Shown here in pieces: positions 8,535-16,057 of a stretch of DNA of 37,394 nt. Position 1 is the first letter of the stretch; each line of letters starts with the position of its first letter. Position numbers and translations under genes: made by a program. Origin of the DNA: Propionibacterium sp. (GTDB taxonomy: Bacteria > Actinomycetota > Actinomycetes > Propionibacteriales > Propionibacteriaceae); assembly GCA_022837595.1 (NCBI GenBank), contig JALHFX010000023.1, positions 1-37,394 of the forward strand. The letters are read 5' to 3'. A model generated the notes under the pieces. The model ran no database searches and was not told the DNA's origin. It saw only the letters and a program-made list of their open reading frames with translations.

Positions 8535-9791
8535 ATGACCGATGTCGTCATCACAGGATTCGGCGCCATTACTCCGCTAGGCAATACTGCACCTTCTACC
8601 TGGCAAGCACTTCTCGACGGACGCAGCGGTGTCCGACGTATCGAGGCCGACTGGGTAGAGGACCTGCCCGTACAAATCGCCGGCCGAGTGGATGCCGATC
8701 TTTCGCCGTGGATCTCGCGAGTCGAAGCACGTCGGATGGACCGCGTCAGCCAACTGGCGCTGGTCGCCGCTCACGAGGCGTGGGCCGATGCCGGATTGAA
8801 ACTCGGCGAAGACAATCAGATCGACCCCGAACGGCTCGGCGTTTCTGTCGGCAGCGGTATCGGCGGTCTGATCACCACCTTGGATCAATGGGATGTGCAG
8901 CGCGAGAAGGGCCTGCGGCGGGTCAGCCCGTTCACGGTTCCGATGCTGATGGCCAACGCGCCAGCTGCCCATGTGGGCCTGCTGGTCAATGCCAAGGCCG
9001 GTGTCCACGCACCTGTTTCGGCTTGCGCATCGTCGAATGAGGCGATCGCGCTGGGCGCCAATATGCTGCGCTTGGACGAGGCGGATGTGGTCGTCGTGGG
9101 CGGTTCGGAATCTGTCATCCACGCAATGCCCATCGTGGCATTCGCCCAGATGCAGGCTCTCAGCCGCCGCAACGACGAACCCGAACGCGCTTCACGCCCG
9201 TGGGATATCGACCGTGACGGCTTCGTCATCGGCGAGGGCGCGGTAATGCTGGTGATGGAGACCCTGGCCTCGGCCAAGGCTCGCGGCGCCAGGATCTACG
9301 GAACCCTGGCCGGTGCCGGCATCAGCGCCGACTCGCACGATATCGTCCAGCCCGAGCCCACCGGCGCGGGACAGCTGTCGGCGATGGTCAAGGCCCTGCG
9401 TAATGCAGGTCTCGCCCCGTCCGATATCAAGCACATCAACGCTCACGGCACCTCGACCGTCCAAGGCGATGTGACCGAAGCGAAGTCTATCGCTCGGGCC
9501 CTCGGGTCAAGTGTGGACGATGCATTGGTGACCTCGACCAAGTCGATGACCGGCCATTTGCTGGGCGGCGCAGGCGCTTTGGAGACGTTCGCCACGGTGA
9601 TGGCGCTGCGTAATCGGGTCTCTCCCCCGACCATCAACCTTGATCACGAAGAGCCCGATCTGGGGATCCAGATCGCGGGGAACGTATCGCATCCGCTGCC
9701 CGATGGTCCGCTGGCCGCGCTCAATAACTCGTTCGGTTTCGGTGGCCACAACGTGGCACTGGCGCTGACGAATGACAACATGACCGAGTGA
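8535..9791 (+). CDS. fabF: beta-ketoacyl-ACP synthase II
   Basis: FabF elongates acyl-ACP with malonyl-ACP. The 418-residue protein shows the Cys-His-His triad of elongating ketosynthases: Cys164 in SACASS, His304 in NAHGTST and His341 in TGHLLGGAG. The C-terminal NNSFGFGGHN motif is also present. Length is normal for the family. The ATG at 8535 has GGGAG five bases upstream. It is the last gene of the fab operon; no clear simple terminator follows, but a repeat block with a 68-bp palindrome begins soon after the stop and could serve as one. Confidence 0.96.
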   Translation: MTDVVITGFGAITPLGNTAPSTWQALLDGRSGVRRIEADWVEDLPVQIAGRVDADLSPWISRVEARRMDRVSQLALVAAHEAWADAGLKLGEDNQIDPERLGVSVGSGIGGLITTLDQWDVQREKGLRRVSPFTVPMLMANAPAAHVGLLVNAKAGVHAPVSACASSNEAIALGANMLRLDEADVVVVGGSESVIHAMPIVAFAQMQALSRRNDEPERASRPWDIDRDGFVIGEGAVMLVMETLASAKARGARIYGTLAGAGISADSHDIVQPEPTGAGQLSAMVKALRNAGLAPSDIKHINAHGTSTVQGDVTEAKSIARALGSSVDDALVTSTKSMTGHLLGGAGALETFATVMALRNRVSPPTINLDHEEPDLGIQIAGNVSHPLPDGPLAALNNSFGFGGHNVALALTNDNMTE

Positions 9792-9860
9792 AGTAGCGCC
9801 CGGGCGGCTCGCTGCGGTCGCCTGCAGTCCGCTGCGCGAAGCCCCGAGGCTCGGCCCCTG

Positions 9861-9951
9861 AGGCTGGCCCCCCAGGTCGGCCCCCCAGGTCGGCCCCCCA
9901 GGTCGGCCCCCCAGGTCGGCCCCCCAGGTCGGCCCCCCAGGTCGGCCCCCC
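9861..9951. repeat. 13-bp tandem repeat, seven copies
   Basis: The unit AGGTCGGCCCCCC repeats six times without change at 9874-9951, preceded by one variant copy at 9861-9873. More degenerate, similar sequence extends upstream to about 9840. The period is not a multiple of three and no ribosome binding site is nearby, so it is not coding. It abuts the 68-bp palindrome directly. Confidence 0.95.
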
Positions 9952-10018
9952 AGCGGCTACCGAAAGCAACTCCGGCTACCGAATATTCGGTAGCCGGAGT
10001 TGCTTTCGGTAGCCGCTG
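9951..10018. repeat. perfect 68-bp palindrome, member 1 of an interspersed family
   Basis: The 34-base left arm (9951-9984) is exactly complementary to the right arm (9985-10018), with no loop and no mismatch. Each arm is built as an outer motif CAGCGGCTACCGA, a spacer of about 10 bases, and an inner motif GCTACCGA leading to the centre GAATATTC. It lies between the convergent fabF and DUF3145 genes. Two other elements with the same length and plan occur at 14880-14947 and 26753-26820. Possible roles are a bidirectional terminator, a cruciform or protein-binding site, or a REP/MITE-like mobile unit. Confidence 0.95.
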
Positions 10019-10143
10019 AGCAGTTCCGTAGCCGCTGAGCAGTTCCGTAGCCGCTGAGCAGTTCGGAAGCCGCTGAGCAGTTCGGAAGCCGCTGAGCAGT
10101 TCGGTAGCCGCTGAGCAGTTACGAAGCCGCTGGCCAGTTCGGG
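10011..10143. repeat. 19-bp tandem repeat, seven copies
   Basis: The unit AGCCGCTGAGCAGTTCSGT repeats seven times with exact 19-bp spacing, starting at 10011, 10030, 10049, 10068, 10087, 10106 and 10125. The last copies are the most diverged. The first copy begins inside the right arm of the palindrome, so the array looks like an outgrowth of the arm's AGCCGCTG end. The remaining stretch to 10190 holds only a degenerate eighth start and no gene. Confidence 0.95.
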
Positions 10144-10190
10144 AGCCGCAGCGTGCTCGAGTGAGCAGATCAGCTCCGACCTATACCAGC

Positions 10191-10691
10191 TCAGCCGACC
10201 CGATGCAGCCAGCGGACGGGTGCGTCCTCCCCTGCGTATCGGAAGACCTCTAACTCTGCGTCCCAGGGCTCACCCAGCAACTCACTCAGCACATCATTCA
10301 GGCTGATGCCTCCCTGAGCAGCGGTTGTCATCGCGGTACGTAGCCGGTGTTCAGAGACCTGGATGTCACCGTGCGGACCGGTCACCGCGTGAAAAATCCC
10401 CAGCTCGGGAGTGAAAGCGTAACGTTGGCCCTCATCGCTGGCAGAAGCGTCCTCGGTAACCTCAAAGCGGACGCGTTGGCAGCTGCGCAGCGCGCTGGCC
10501 AGACCGGCAGAGCTGCCCGCAGGGCCGGTCCACGAATACTCCGCACGCAATGTGCCGGATTCTGCGGGCTGACCGGTCCATTCGAAGTTCACTGGCGTGC
10601 CGAGCACGCTGCCTGCCGCCCACTCGATGTGCGGGCATAGCGCTACTGGCGTCGAGTGCACGAAAATGACTCCACGCGACATGGTTCTCAT
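10191..10691 (-). CDS. DUF3145 family protein
   Basis: This 166-residue protein is recognised as actinobacterial DUF3145, of unknown function. Characteristic segments are SRGVIFVHSTPVALCPHIEW at the N-terminus, a central RVRFEVTED strand, the highly conserved YAFTPELGIFHAVTGPHGDI (about 91-110) and a C-terminal EPWDAELEVFRYAGEDAPVRWLH. There is no signal peptide or membrane segment. The ATG at 10691 has AGAGGAG five bases upstream; homologues tend to start nearer Met4, but the ribosome site favours the longer form. DUF3145 genes are often found beside the fab operon in actinobacteria, as here. A role tied to fatty acid synthesis is therefore a guess from context. The 272-bp region upstream, shared with the LCP gene, shows a small inverted repeat (GCTGAC/GTCAGC, 10906-10922) but no clear promoter. 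Confidence 0.88.
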   Translation of the reverse strand: MRTMSRGVIFVHSTPVALCPHIEWAAGSVLGTPVNFEWTGQPAESGTLRAEYSWTGPAGSSAGLASALRSCQRVRFEVTEDASASDEGQRYAFTPELGIFHAVTGPHGDIQVSEHRLRTAMTTAAQGGISLNDVLSELLGEPWDAELEVFRYAGEDAPVRWLHRVG

Positions 10692-10963
10692 CGCGGCTCC
10701 TCTCGCTTCAGGTATGCCTTCCCCTGCAACCTGTGCGACGGCTCAGACGACGAGACGTGATTTGTTCGATTTGTCTATTGATTCTGCCTCAAGTCGGGCT
10801 GTCACGCCAGCGCGAGTCATTTCCTCGAGTCCGGTCCGCTCGCGAGGGTCCGTTCAAGCCTGCCGAGCTACTGGCTTGACTCAGGCGGACGGGCAGGCTT
10901 CGGCAGCTGACGAGAAGTCAGCGGATAAGCTGGCGACGCAACAACCCCCATGAGGAGAGTCAG

Positions 10964-12055
10964 ATGAGCCAGGACGAGCAGTCAACCAAGCCCCACCGCG
11001 GGGTCGACGGCTTCAGCGACGATGATTCCGACTACCTCCTGCCTGAGCAAGCCGCCTCGGAAGAGACCGTCACTAGGACCAAGAAACGTAGCCGCCGGGC
11101 ATTCGCGATCATGGCGGGGTTGCTGGGACTAGTGCTGCTGGTTATCGCTGGATTTGTCGTTTCTTATTTGAAAGCGGCCAATGATGCGCTGAACGATATG
11201 CACCGTGAACAGATGCTGCCGCAGACTACGCGTCCGACCTCACCAAAGACCACCACAAATGACCCGCTGAATATGTTGATCATGGGCAGCGACAGCAGGG
11301 GTTCGGATCAGGGACGATCCGACGTGCTGATAATGGTTCATATCCCCACCGACCGCAAACAGATCTATCTGATTTCTCTGCCACGAGACACATGGGTGAA
11401 TGTGCCAGGCCACGGCGAAGCCAAAATCAACGCAGCATACGCGTGGGGTGGTATGCCGCTAACGATCGAGACCGTTGAGGACCTCACCGGCAGCTATATC
11501 GAACACGCCGCCATCATCAACTTCGAGGGGTTCGTCGGTGCTATCAACGCCATCGGGGGCATCGACGTCTATAACTCCACCCCATCCCAGACCAACAACT
11601 ACACCTTTCCCGAAGGGACCATCCACCTCGACGGTGAAGCCGCGCTGGTCTTCACCAGAGAACGCTACGACCTGCCGAACGGGGATCTCGACCGGGCACG
11701 ACGCCAGAGAGATGTCGTGATCGCCGTAGTCAAGAAGATGCTGACGCCCGAAGTTCTGGCCGACCCATCGAAATTCTCGAGCGTCCTCACCACGCTTGCC
11801 CCGTATTTCACCGTTGACGAAGGCTTCACCAGCAAGGAGATCACCAAGCTTGCGTTATCGATGCGGATCACCGGCGGCGACGCGTTGCGCTCGCTTCAGG
11901 CTCCGCTGGCCGGTTTCGCTACCTCAGACGACGGGCAATCCATCGATCTGATCGATGAACCGACGATGAAGGAACTCAACGAAGCGCTGCAGAACGACAC
12001 CATGGACGCCTACTGGCAAGCGCACCGCAACGATCCTCCGGTCCGCGACCGCTGA
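10964..12055 (+). CDS. LytR-CpsA-Psr (LCP) family cell wall glycopolymer ligase
   Basis: LCP proteins transfer lipid-linked glycopolymers onto peptidoglycan on the outer face of the membrane. The 363-residue protein has a cytoplasmic acidic N-terminus, a basic KKRSRR patch at 40-45, one membrane segment at about 47-69 and an extracellular LCP domain at about 100-255. Core motifs include MGSDSRGSDQGRSDVLI, the SLPRDTWV strand, KINAAYAWGG and the FTRERYDLPNGDLDRARRQ segment with the conserved Arg and Asp residues. The ATG at 10964 has GAGGAG six bases upstream. A small hairpin with a T-run follows the gene, before a phosphatase gene on the same strand. Which polymer it attaches cannot be told. 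Confidence 0.93.
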   Translation: MSQDEQSTKPHRGVDGFSDDDSDYLLPEQAASEETVTRTKKRSRRAFAIMAGLLGLVLLVIAGFVVSYLKAANDALNDMHREQMLPQTTRPTSPKTTTNDPLNMLIMGSDSRGSDQGRSDVLIMVHIPTDRKQIYLISLPRDTWVNVPGHGEAKINAAYAWGGMPLTIETVEDLTGSYIEHAAIINFEGFVGAINAIGGIDVYNSTPSQTNNYTFPEGTIHLDGEAALVFTRERYDLPNGDLDRARRQRDVVIAVVKKMLTPEVLADPSKFSSVLTTLAPYFTVDEGFTSKEITKLALSMRITGGDALRSLQAPLAGFATSDDGQSIDLIDEPTMKELNEALQNDTMDAYWQAHRNDPPVRDR

Positions 12056-12079
12056 ACTATGAGCGTCCGCACACGACTG

Positions 12080-12101
12080 GAGTCTCAGCAAGACTCATTT
12101 T
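12080..12101 (+). terminator. weak terminator or attenuator between LCP and phosphatase genes
   Basis: GAGTCT (12080-12085) and AGACTC (12091-12096) form a 6-bp stem with a 5-nt loop, followed by ATTTT. It lies in the 62-bp gap and ends 17 nt before the phosphatase ATG. The stem is short, so termination may be partial. Confidence 0.45.
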
Positions 12102-12117
12102 GGCGATCGGAGACCCC

Positions 12118-12711
12118 ATGTTCGAGATTCTGACCGTTTGCACCGGCAATGTCTGCCGTTCGCCGCTGGCAGAGGTACTGCTTCGTGCCGCCTTGGCCGG
12201 TCTGCCCGGCTGGGTCCACAGCGCAGGCACCTACGACATGGGCGGGGCGCCGATGACCTCCGAGGCCCAACGACTGGCACTCCTGCACGGCGCAGCGGGA
12301 GATGCGGCGGCATCACACCGGTCTCAATCGCTCTACGACCAAGATCTGCACAGCCCCGATCTGATCCTGGTGATGACGCGCGGTCATCGCCGTGAGCTCC
12401 TCGACCTTGTGCCGGCACGTTTGCGTTCGGTCTTCACGATCCGCGAGTTCGCCAGGCTCGCTGCGAAACTCAGTGACGCCCAACTCGCAGCGGCAGCCGC
12501 TCAGGTTGGTCCGGATCCTTCAGCCAGGTTGCGGGCAGCGGTAGCGCTGGTGGCAGCCGGACGCGGCATGGCCCCTGCCGATCCCACTGAGGATGACGTG
12601 ATCGATCCCTACCGGCAGGGTTGGGATACCTACCAGTTGACAGCCGGTCAGCTGGTGCCGGCAGTTGAGCAGGTTGTGCGCGTCGTCCGGCTTGCGGTGC
12701 CAGTGGCATGA
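12118..12711 (+). CDS. low-molecular-weight protein-tyrosine-phosphatase-like protein
   Basis: This 197-residue protein begins with the phosphatase P-loop VCTGNVCRSP, with nucleophile Cys8 and Arg14 (CX5R). The general-acid Asp is likely Asp163 in IDPYRQG, equivalent to the DP loop of the family. It should hydrolyse phosphotyrosine or a similar phosphoester in the cytoplasm. Such enzymes in bacteria often act on envelope-polymer regulators, which fits its place after an LCP gene. It is longer than the usual 150-160 residues because of an Ala/Leu-rich insert at about 110-150. The ATG at 12118 has CGGAG five bases upstream. A TTG at 12100 could extend it by six residues but has no ribosome site. 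Confidence 0.88.
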   Translation: MFEILTVCTGNVCRSPLAEVLLRAALAGLPGWVHSAGTYDMGGAPMTSEAQRLALLHGAAGDAAASHRSQSLYDQDLHSPDLILVMTRGHRRELLDLVPARLRSVFTIREFARLAAKLSDAQLAAAAAQVGPDPSARLRAAVALVAAGRGMAPADPTEDDVIDPYRQGWDTYQLTAGQLVPAVEQVVRVVRLAVPVA

Positions 12712-12761
12712 ACCTCGCTAAGCGATTCAGAGCCATTTGGAAATGAGGTAGCTTGACGGCC

Positions 12762-14729
12762 ATGAGCGCAGCAGACACGCCGGTTATTCGCCCCTACGGC
12801 AGTTGGACGTCGCAAATTGGCGTCCAGGATGTGATCGCGGCAGGCGCGTCGATGCGCGAGTTGGTTGCTGACGACGGCGTTCTGTGGTGGTTGGAGACGA
12901 TCCCTGACCAAGATGGGCGCGCCACGGTGATGCGGCTACTGCCGGACGGTGTGGCGCAGGAAGTCACGCCCACCGCCAATGTGCGTAGCCGGGTGAACGA
13001 GTACGGCGGCGGCGCATACGACGTGCGCGACGGTGTGCTGGTCTATTGCGATGACGCCGACCACAGCGTGAAACTGCGGTTGTCAGATGGCAGTGTGCAG
13101 CTGCTCACCGCTCCTGACGCTGCTGTTCGATACGGAGATCTGCGCGTCTATCCTGCTGCCGGGGTCGTCTTGGCGATCCGCGAGGATCATCGCGTCGGAG
13201 CAGAGCCTGAAACCACGCTGGTCGCGTTGAGTTTTCCGGACGCTCAAGGCAACCCCGGCATCGAGACGGTCGTGCAGCGCGGGGCGGACTTCTACGCCAA
13301 CCCGGCATTGTCGAGCCAAGGACGACTCGCCTGGCTGGAATGGAATCATCCGGCGATGCCGTGGGACTCGACACTACTGAAGATCGGGCAGCTTTCCCCG
13401 CTCGATTCGGGTGGTTGGCAGGTTAAGGATCAGGAGCTGATTCTCGGCGATCCCGACGCGGAGTTCGAGGGGATCGCGATTCATCACCCGCGCTGGAATG
13501 ACGACGGCAGCCTCATCTTCACCAGTGAGCAGGGCGGCTTCTTCCAGCTCTGCGAGTGGTCCCGGCACGGACTGCGCTACTTGACCGAAGGCGCTAGCGA
13601 CCACGATCTACCGATCTTCGTGCTCGGCAATCACGCTACAGCGGCTCTCGATGATGATCGGATCCTCACGTGGCGGTTGGACGAAGGGTTCTGCTATCTG
13701 GAGATCGTCTCTCGTAGCGGCGAGCCAGCCCAGCGGTTGGCCGGGGTCTCGTCGGTCGACTCGCTAGCAAGCACGCTGGGTAGGGGCTACGCGATCGTTG
13801 ATCGTCCCAGGGATCACACTGCGCTCGTCCGGATTGAGGGGGACGGCTCGTTGGACGTGTTGCGCTCGCTCGGCACGCCGCCCTGGCATGCGGTAACTTC
13901 TGTGCCCTGCTCGCTGATCTTCGACGGTCGAACCGGCCAGGTGCAAGCCTGGTACTACCCGCCCACCAACGATGCGTTTCGGGGGCCTGCGGGCACTCAT
14001 CCGCCTGCAGTCTTGCGGGTGCACGGCGGACCGACGGCGTTGGCGACCAACGGCTACTACGCCACCGTCCAGTTCTGGACCTCTCGCGGTATCGCGGTCC
14101 TCGACGTCAACTACTCCGGCTCGGCGGGTTTCGGGCGGGCCTGGCGTGAGCGGTTGCGCGGCGCCTGGGGCGTTGCCGACGTGATCGATTGTGTTGATGC
14201 CGCGGACGCAGCCATCGACGCGGGCCTGATCGATCCCGGACGAATCGCCATCGCCGGCGGCTCGGCGGGCGGGTTCACCGCTCTCAGGGCACTGATGGAC
14301 TCGGACCGTTTCGCTGCTGGCATCGTCCGCTATGGGGTGACTGATCTGACGGCATTGGTCGGCGGGCACAAATTCGAGTCGCACTATCTGGATTCGTTGG
14401 TGGGACCGTGGCCAGAGAAAGCCGCGCGCTATGAGGCGCGTTCGCCCATCAACACGCTCGACCAACTGGGTTCGCCGATCCTGATTCTTCAGGGTAGCGA
14501 AGACCCGGTCGTCCCGATGGCCCAAGCAATCGCGCTGGCGGATGCCGCCCGCAAGCGCGGACTACCGATGGCGATCCGGATCTTCGAGGGCGAAGGGCAC
14601 GGTTTCCGCAGTTCTGCCGCCCGCCGCGACGCACTGGCCGCTGAACTCAGCTTCCTGTCGCAGATCTTCGGCTTCACGCCGACGGACGATCTCCCCGAGC
14701 TCGTGATCGAAGAGTTACCAGGGAGCTGA
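12762..14729 (+). CDS. S9 family peptidase (acylaminoacyl/dipeptidyl peptidase-like)
   Basis: This 655-residue protein has an N-terminal beta-propeller-like half and a C-terminal alpha/beta-hydrolase half, the plan of prolyl oligopeptidase family S9. The catalytic triad is visible: Ser501 in GGSAGGF, Asp581 in GSEDPVVP and His613 in GEGHGF. The typical VLRVHGGPTALATNGYY and LDVNYSGSAGFGRAWRERL oxyanion-side segments precede it. There is no signal peptide, so it is likely cytoplasmic and acts on short peptides. The ATG at 12762 was chosen. A TTG at 12753 lies four bases after GAGG and would add three residues, so the start is not certain. The gene ends at a repeat block that also faces the VWA operon. 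Confidence 0.93.
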   Translation: MSAADTPVIRPYGSWTSQIGVQDVIAAGASMRELVADDGVLWWLETIPDQDGRATVMRLLPDGVAQEVTPTANVRSRVNEYGGGAYDVRDGVLVYCDDADHSVKLRLSDGSVQLLTAPDAAVRYGDLRVYPAAGVVLAIREDHRVGAEPETTLVALSFPDAQGNPGIETVVQRGADFYANPALSSQGRLAWLEWNHPAMPWDSTLLKIGQLSPLDSGGWQVKDQELILGDPDAEFEGIAIHHPRWNDDGSLIFTSEQGGFFQLCEWSRHGLRYLTEGASDHDLPIFVLGNHATAALDDDRILTWRLDEGFCYLEIVSRSGEPAQRLAGVSSVDSLASTLGRGYAIVDRPRDHTALVRIEGDGSLDVLRSLGTPPWHAVTSVPCSLIFDGRTGQVQAWYYPPTNDAFRGPAGTHPPAVLRVHGGPTALATNGYYATVQFWTSRGIAVLDVNYSGSAGFGRAWRERLRGAWGVADVIDCVDAADAAIDAGLIDPGRIAIAGGSAGGFTALRALMDSDRFAAGIVRYGVTDLTALVGGHKFESHYLDSLVGPWPEKAARYEARSPINTLDQLGSPILILQGSEDPVVPMAQAIALADAARKRGLPMAIRIFEGEGHGFRSSAARRDALAAELSFLSQIFGFTPTDDLPELVIEELPGS

Positions 14730-14766
14730 TCGCATCGGTGGTGTCCCCGGAGGCTCCCCAGGATTG

Positions 14767-15043
14767 CAGCGGCTACTGATCTGCCCGGAAGCTCCCACCA
14801 GCGGCTACCGATCTGCACAACGCACCCCGCAGCGGCTACCGATCGGCCCAGAAGCTACCGAAATGCACAGCACCCCCACCAGCGGCTACCGAAAATTTCA
14901 GCGGCTACCGAATGTTCGGTAGTGGGAGCTACTTTCGGTAGCTGCTGCCACGGGGTCGGCGACTTTCGGAAGCCGGAGCGACTTTCGGTAGCCGCTGCCA
15001 CGGGGCCGGGTACTTTCGGGAGCCGTTGCGACTTTCGGTAGCC
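14767..15043. repeat. repeat block with forward and reversed CAGCGGCTACCGA motifs
   Basis: This fills most of the 365-bp convergent gap between the S9 peptidase and the VWA operon. Forward copies of CAGCGGCTAC(C/T)GA start at 14767, 14799, 14830, 14880 and 14899. To the right the same motif appears in reverse (TCGGTAGCNGCTG and variants). The block is thus a large imperfect dyad centred near 14913. On the right, two 50-bp tandem copies lie at 14944-14993 and 14994-15043, each starting GCTGCCACGGGG. No gene is present. Confidence 0.9.
14880..14947. repeat. degenerate 68-bp palindrome, member 2 of the family
   Basis: It has the same 34+34 plan as the element at 9951-10018: an outer CAGCGGCTACCGA, an inner GCTACCGAA and TTCGGTAG at the centre, and CGGTAGCTGCTG closing. 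The spacers within the two arms no longer match each other, so only the outer and inner parts still pair. It looks like a decayed copy, or one half-replaced by gene conversion from the neighbouring repeats. Confidence 0.8.
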
Positions 15044-15054
15044 GCCTCGTCCAT

Positions 15055-15096
15055 AGAACCACCAGGTCAGAACCACCCGAACAGAACCACCAGATC
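15055..15096. repeat. 14-bp tandem repeat, three copies
   Basis: AGAACCACCAGGTC, AGAACCACCCGAAC and AGAACCACCAGATC follow one another exactly. The third copy runs into the stop codon of the VWA gene on the minus strand. Confidence 0.8.
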
Positions 15097-16057
15097 AGGG
15101 CCAGCGAGCCGCCAACGAGATGACCCCGCCTGCAGCCAACGCGCTCAGTATCAGCGCGTAAAGAGCGAAGCGATCGGTGATCTCGATCAGCTCCTCGTCG
15201 TAGCCGATCGCACTAGCGATGGTCTGGTAAACACCGCGCAAATCCCCCAGTGACTCGGCCGAGTACTTCTTGCCACCAGAGTTCTTCGCCACCTGGCTGA
15301 GTTCGGCGTGGTTCACCGGCACCGGGACGCGCACGCCTTCCTCGTATACGTAACCACCGGCTGTGCCGTAGGCGATGGCATAGATCGGCACGTTCTCCTC
15401 CCTCGCAACCGACGCCGCCTCACCCGAATCCCGACCGATATTCGTATAGCCGTCAGACAAGATGATGATCGCCCCAGGCGCGAGTTCGTCCGGATTATCC
15501 GGATTGGGAGGGGCGAGCAGGAGCGCGTCCAAGGAGGCGTAGATCGCCTCACCGATCGCGGTCGCCGGTTCAAGCTCCAGCGATTCGATCGCCGACTTCA
15601 CTGCACTGCGATCGGTGGTCGGTGCCATCGCGATCTGCGCGGTACCGGCGAAACTCACCAAGGCGATGTTGAAGGTCGACGGCACCATGTCGACGAATTC
15701 GATCGCCGCGGTCTTCGCAGCATCGATCCTGCTGGGCGAAACATCCTGGGCGCGCATCGACCGCGAGATGTCGATCGTGATCACGACTGTTGCCCGCTCA
15801 CGGGGCACCTGAGCCACAGCCAACGGTTGGGCATAGGCCAGCACCAAAGAGGCCATCGCCAACAAGGACGCACCCACCGCAATATGGCGCTTCAGCGGCG
15901 AATCACGCGGTATGACCAAATCCAGACGAGTCCTACCGCGCCGCCGAGTGCCGCTGCTCACCCGGCGAGAGATCACCAGGTAGAAGCCGAGCACACCCAC
16001 CGGGAGCAGCAGGAGCCACATGCGTCCGGGATGCAAAAACTCCAGCATCGGAATCAT
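15095..16057 (-). CDS. VWA domain-containing membrane protein (second of pair)
   Basis: This protein of about 320 residues has two N-terminal membrane segments (about 13-30 and 60-77), a von Willebrand factor A domain and a C-terminal membrane segment (about 298-317). The metal-binding MIDAS motif DISRS is intact at 96-100, and the SDGYTN segment supplies further MIDAS residues. VWA proteins of this kind work with MoxR AAA+ ATPases, probably in assembling or activating other complexes; substrates are unknown. The ATG at 16057 shares a base with the stop of the upstream VWA gene (TGATG), which indicates coupled translation, and GAGG lies eight bases upstream. An in-frame GTG at 16066 would add three residues. 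It is the last gene of the MoxR operon. Confidence 0.9.
   Translation of the reverse strand: MIPMLEFLHPGRMWLLLLPVGVLGFYLVISRRVSSGTRRRGRTRLDLVIPRDSPLKRHIAVGASLLAMASLVLAYAQPLAVAQVPRERATVVITIDISRSMRAQDVSPSRIDAAKTAAIEFVDMVPSTFNIALVSFAGTAQIAMAPTTDRSAVKSAIESLELEPATAIGEAIYASLDALLLAPPNPDNPDELAPGAIIILSDGYTNIGRDSGEAASVAREENVPIYAIAYGTAGGYVYEEGVRVPVPVNHAELSQVAKNSGGKKYSAESLGDLRGVYQTIASAIGYDEELIEITDRFALYALILSALAAGGVISLAARWP

Noticed and set aside
9721..9969. Minus-strand frame encoding a Gly-Gly-Pro-Thr-Trp-Gly-Ala repeat protein
   Set aside because: It is the 13-bp array read in all three frames in turn, runs into the end of fabF, and has no ribosome site.
9951..10018. Phage or plasmid attachment site or dif site
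   Set aside because: There is no integrase or recombinase gene nearby, the dyad is far longer than a dif site, and it recurs at two other places in the window.
13764..14525. 253-codon minus-strand frame inside the S9 peptidase gene
   Set aside because: It lies wholly opposite the catalytic domain of a clear peptidase and has no independent support.
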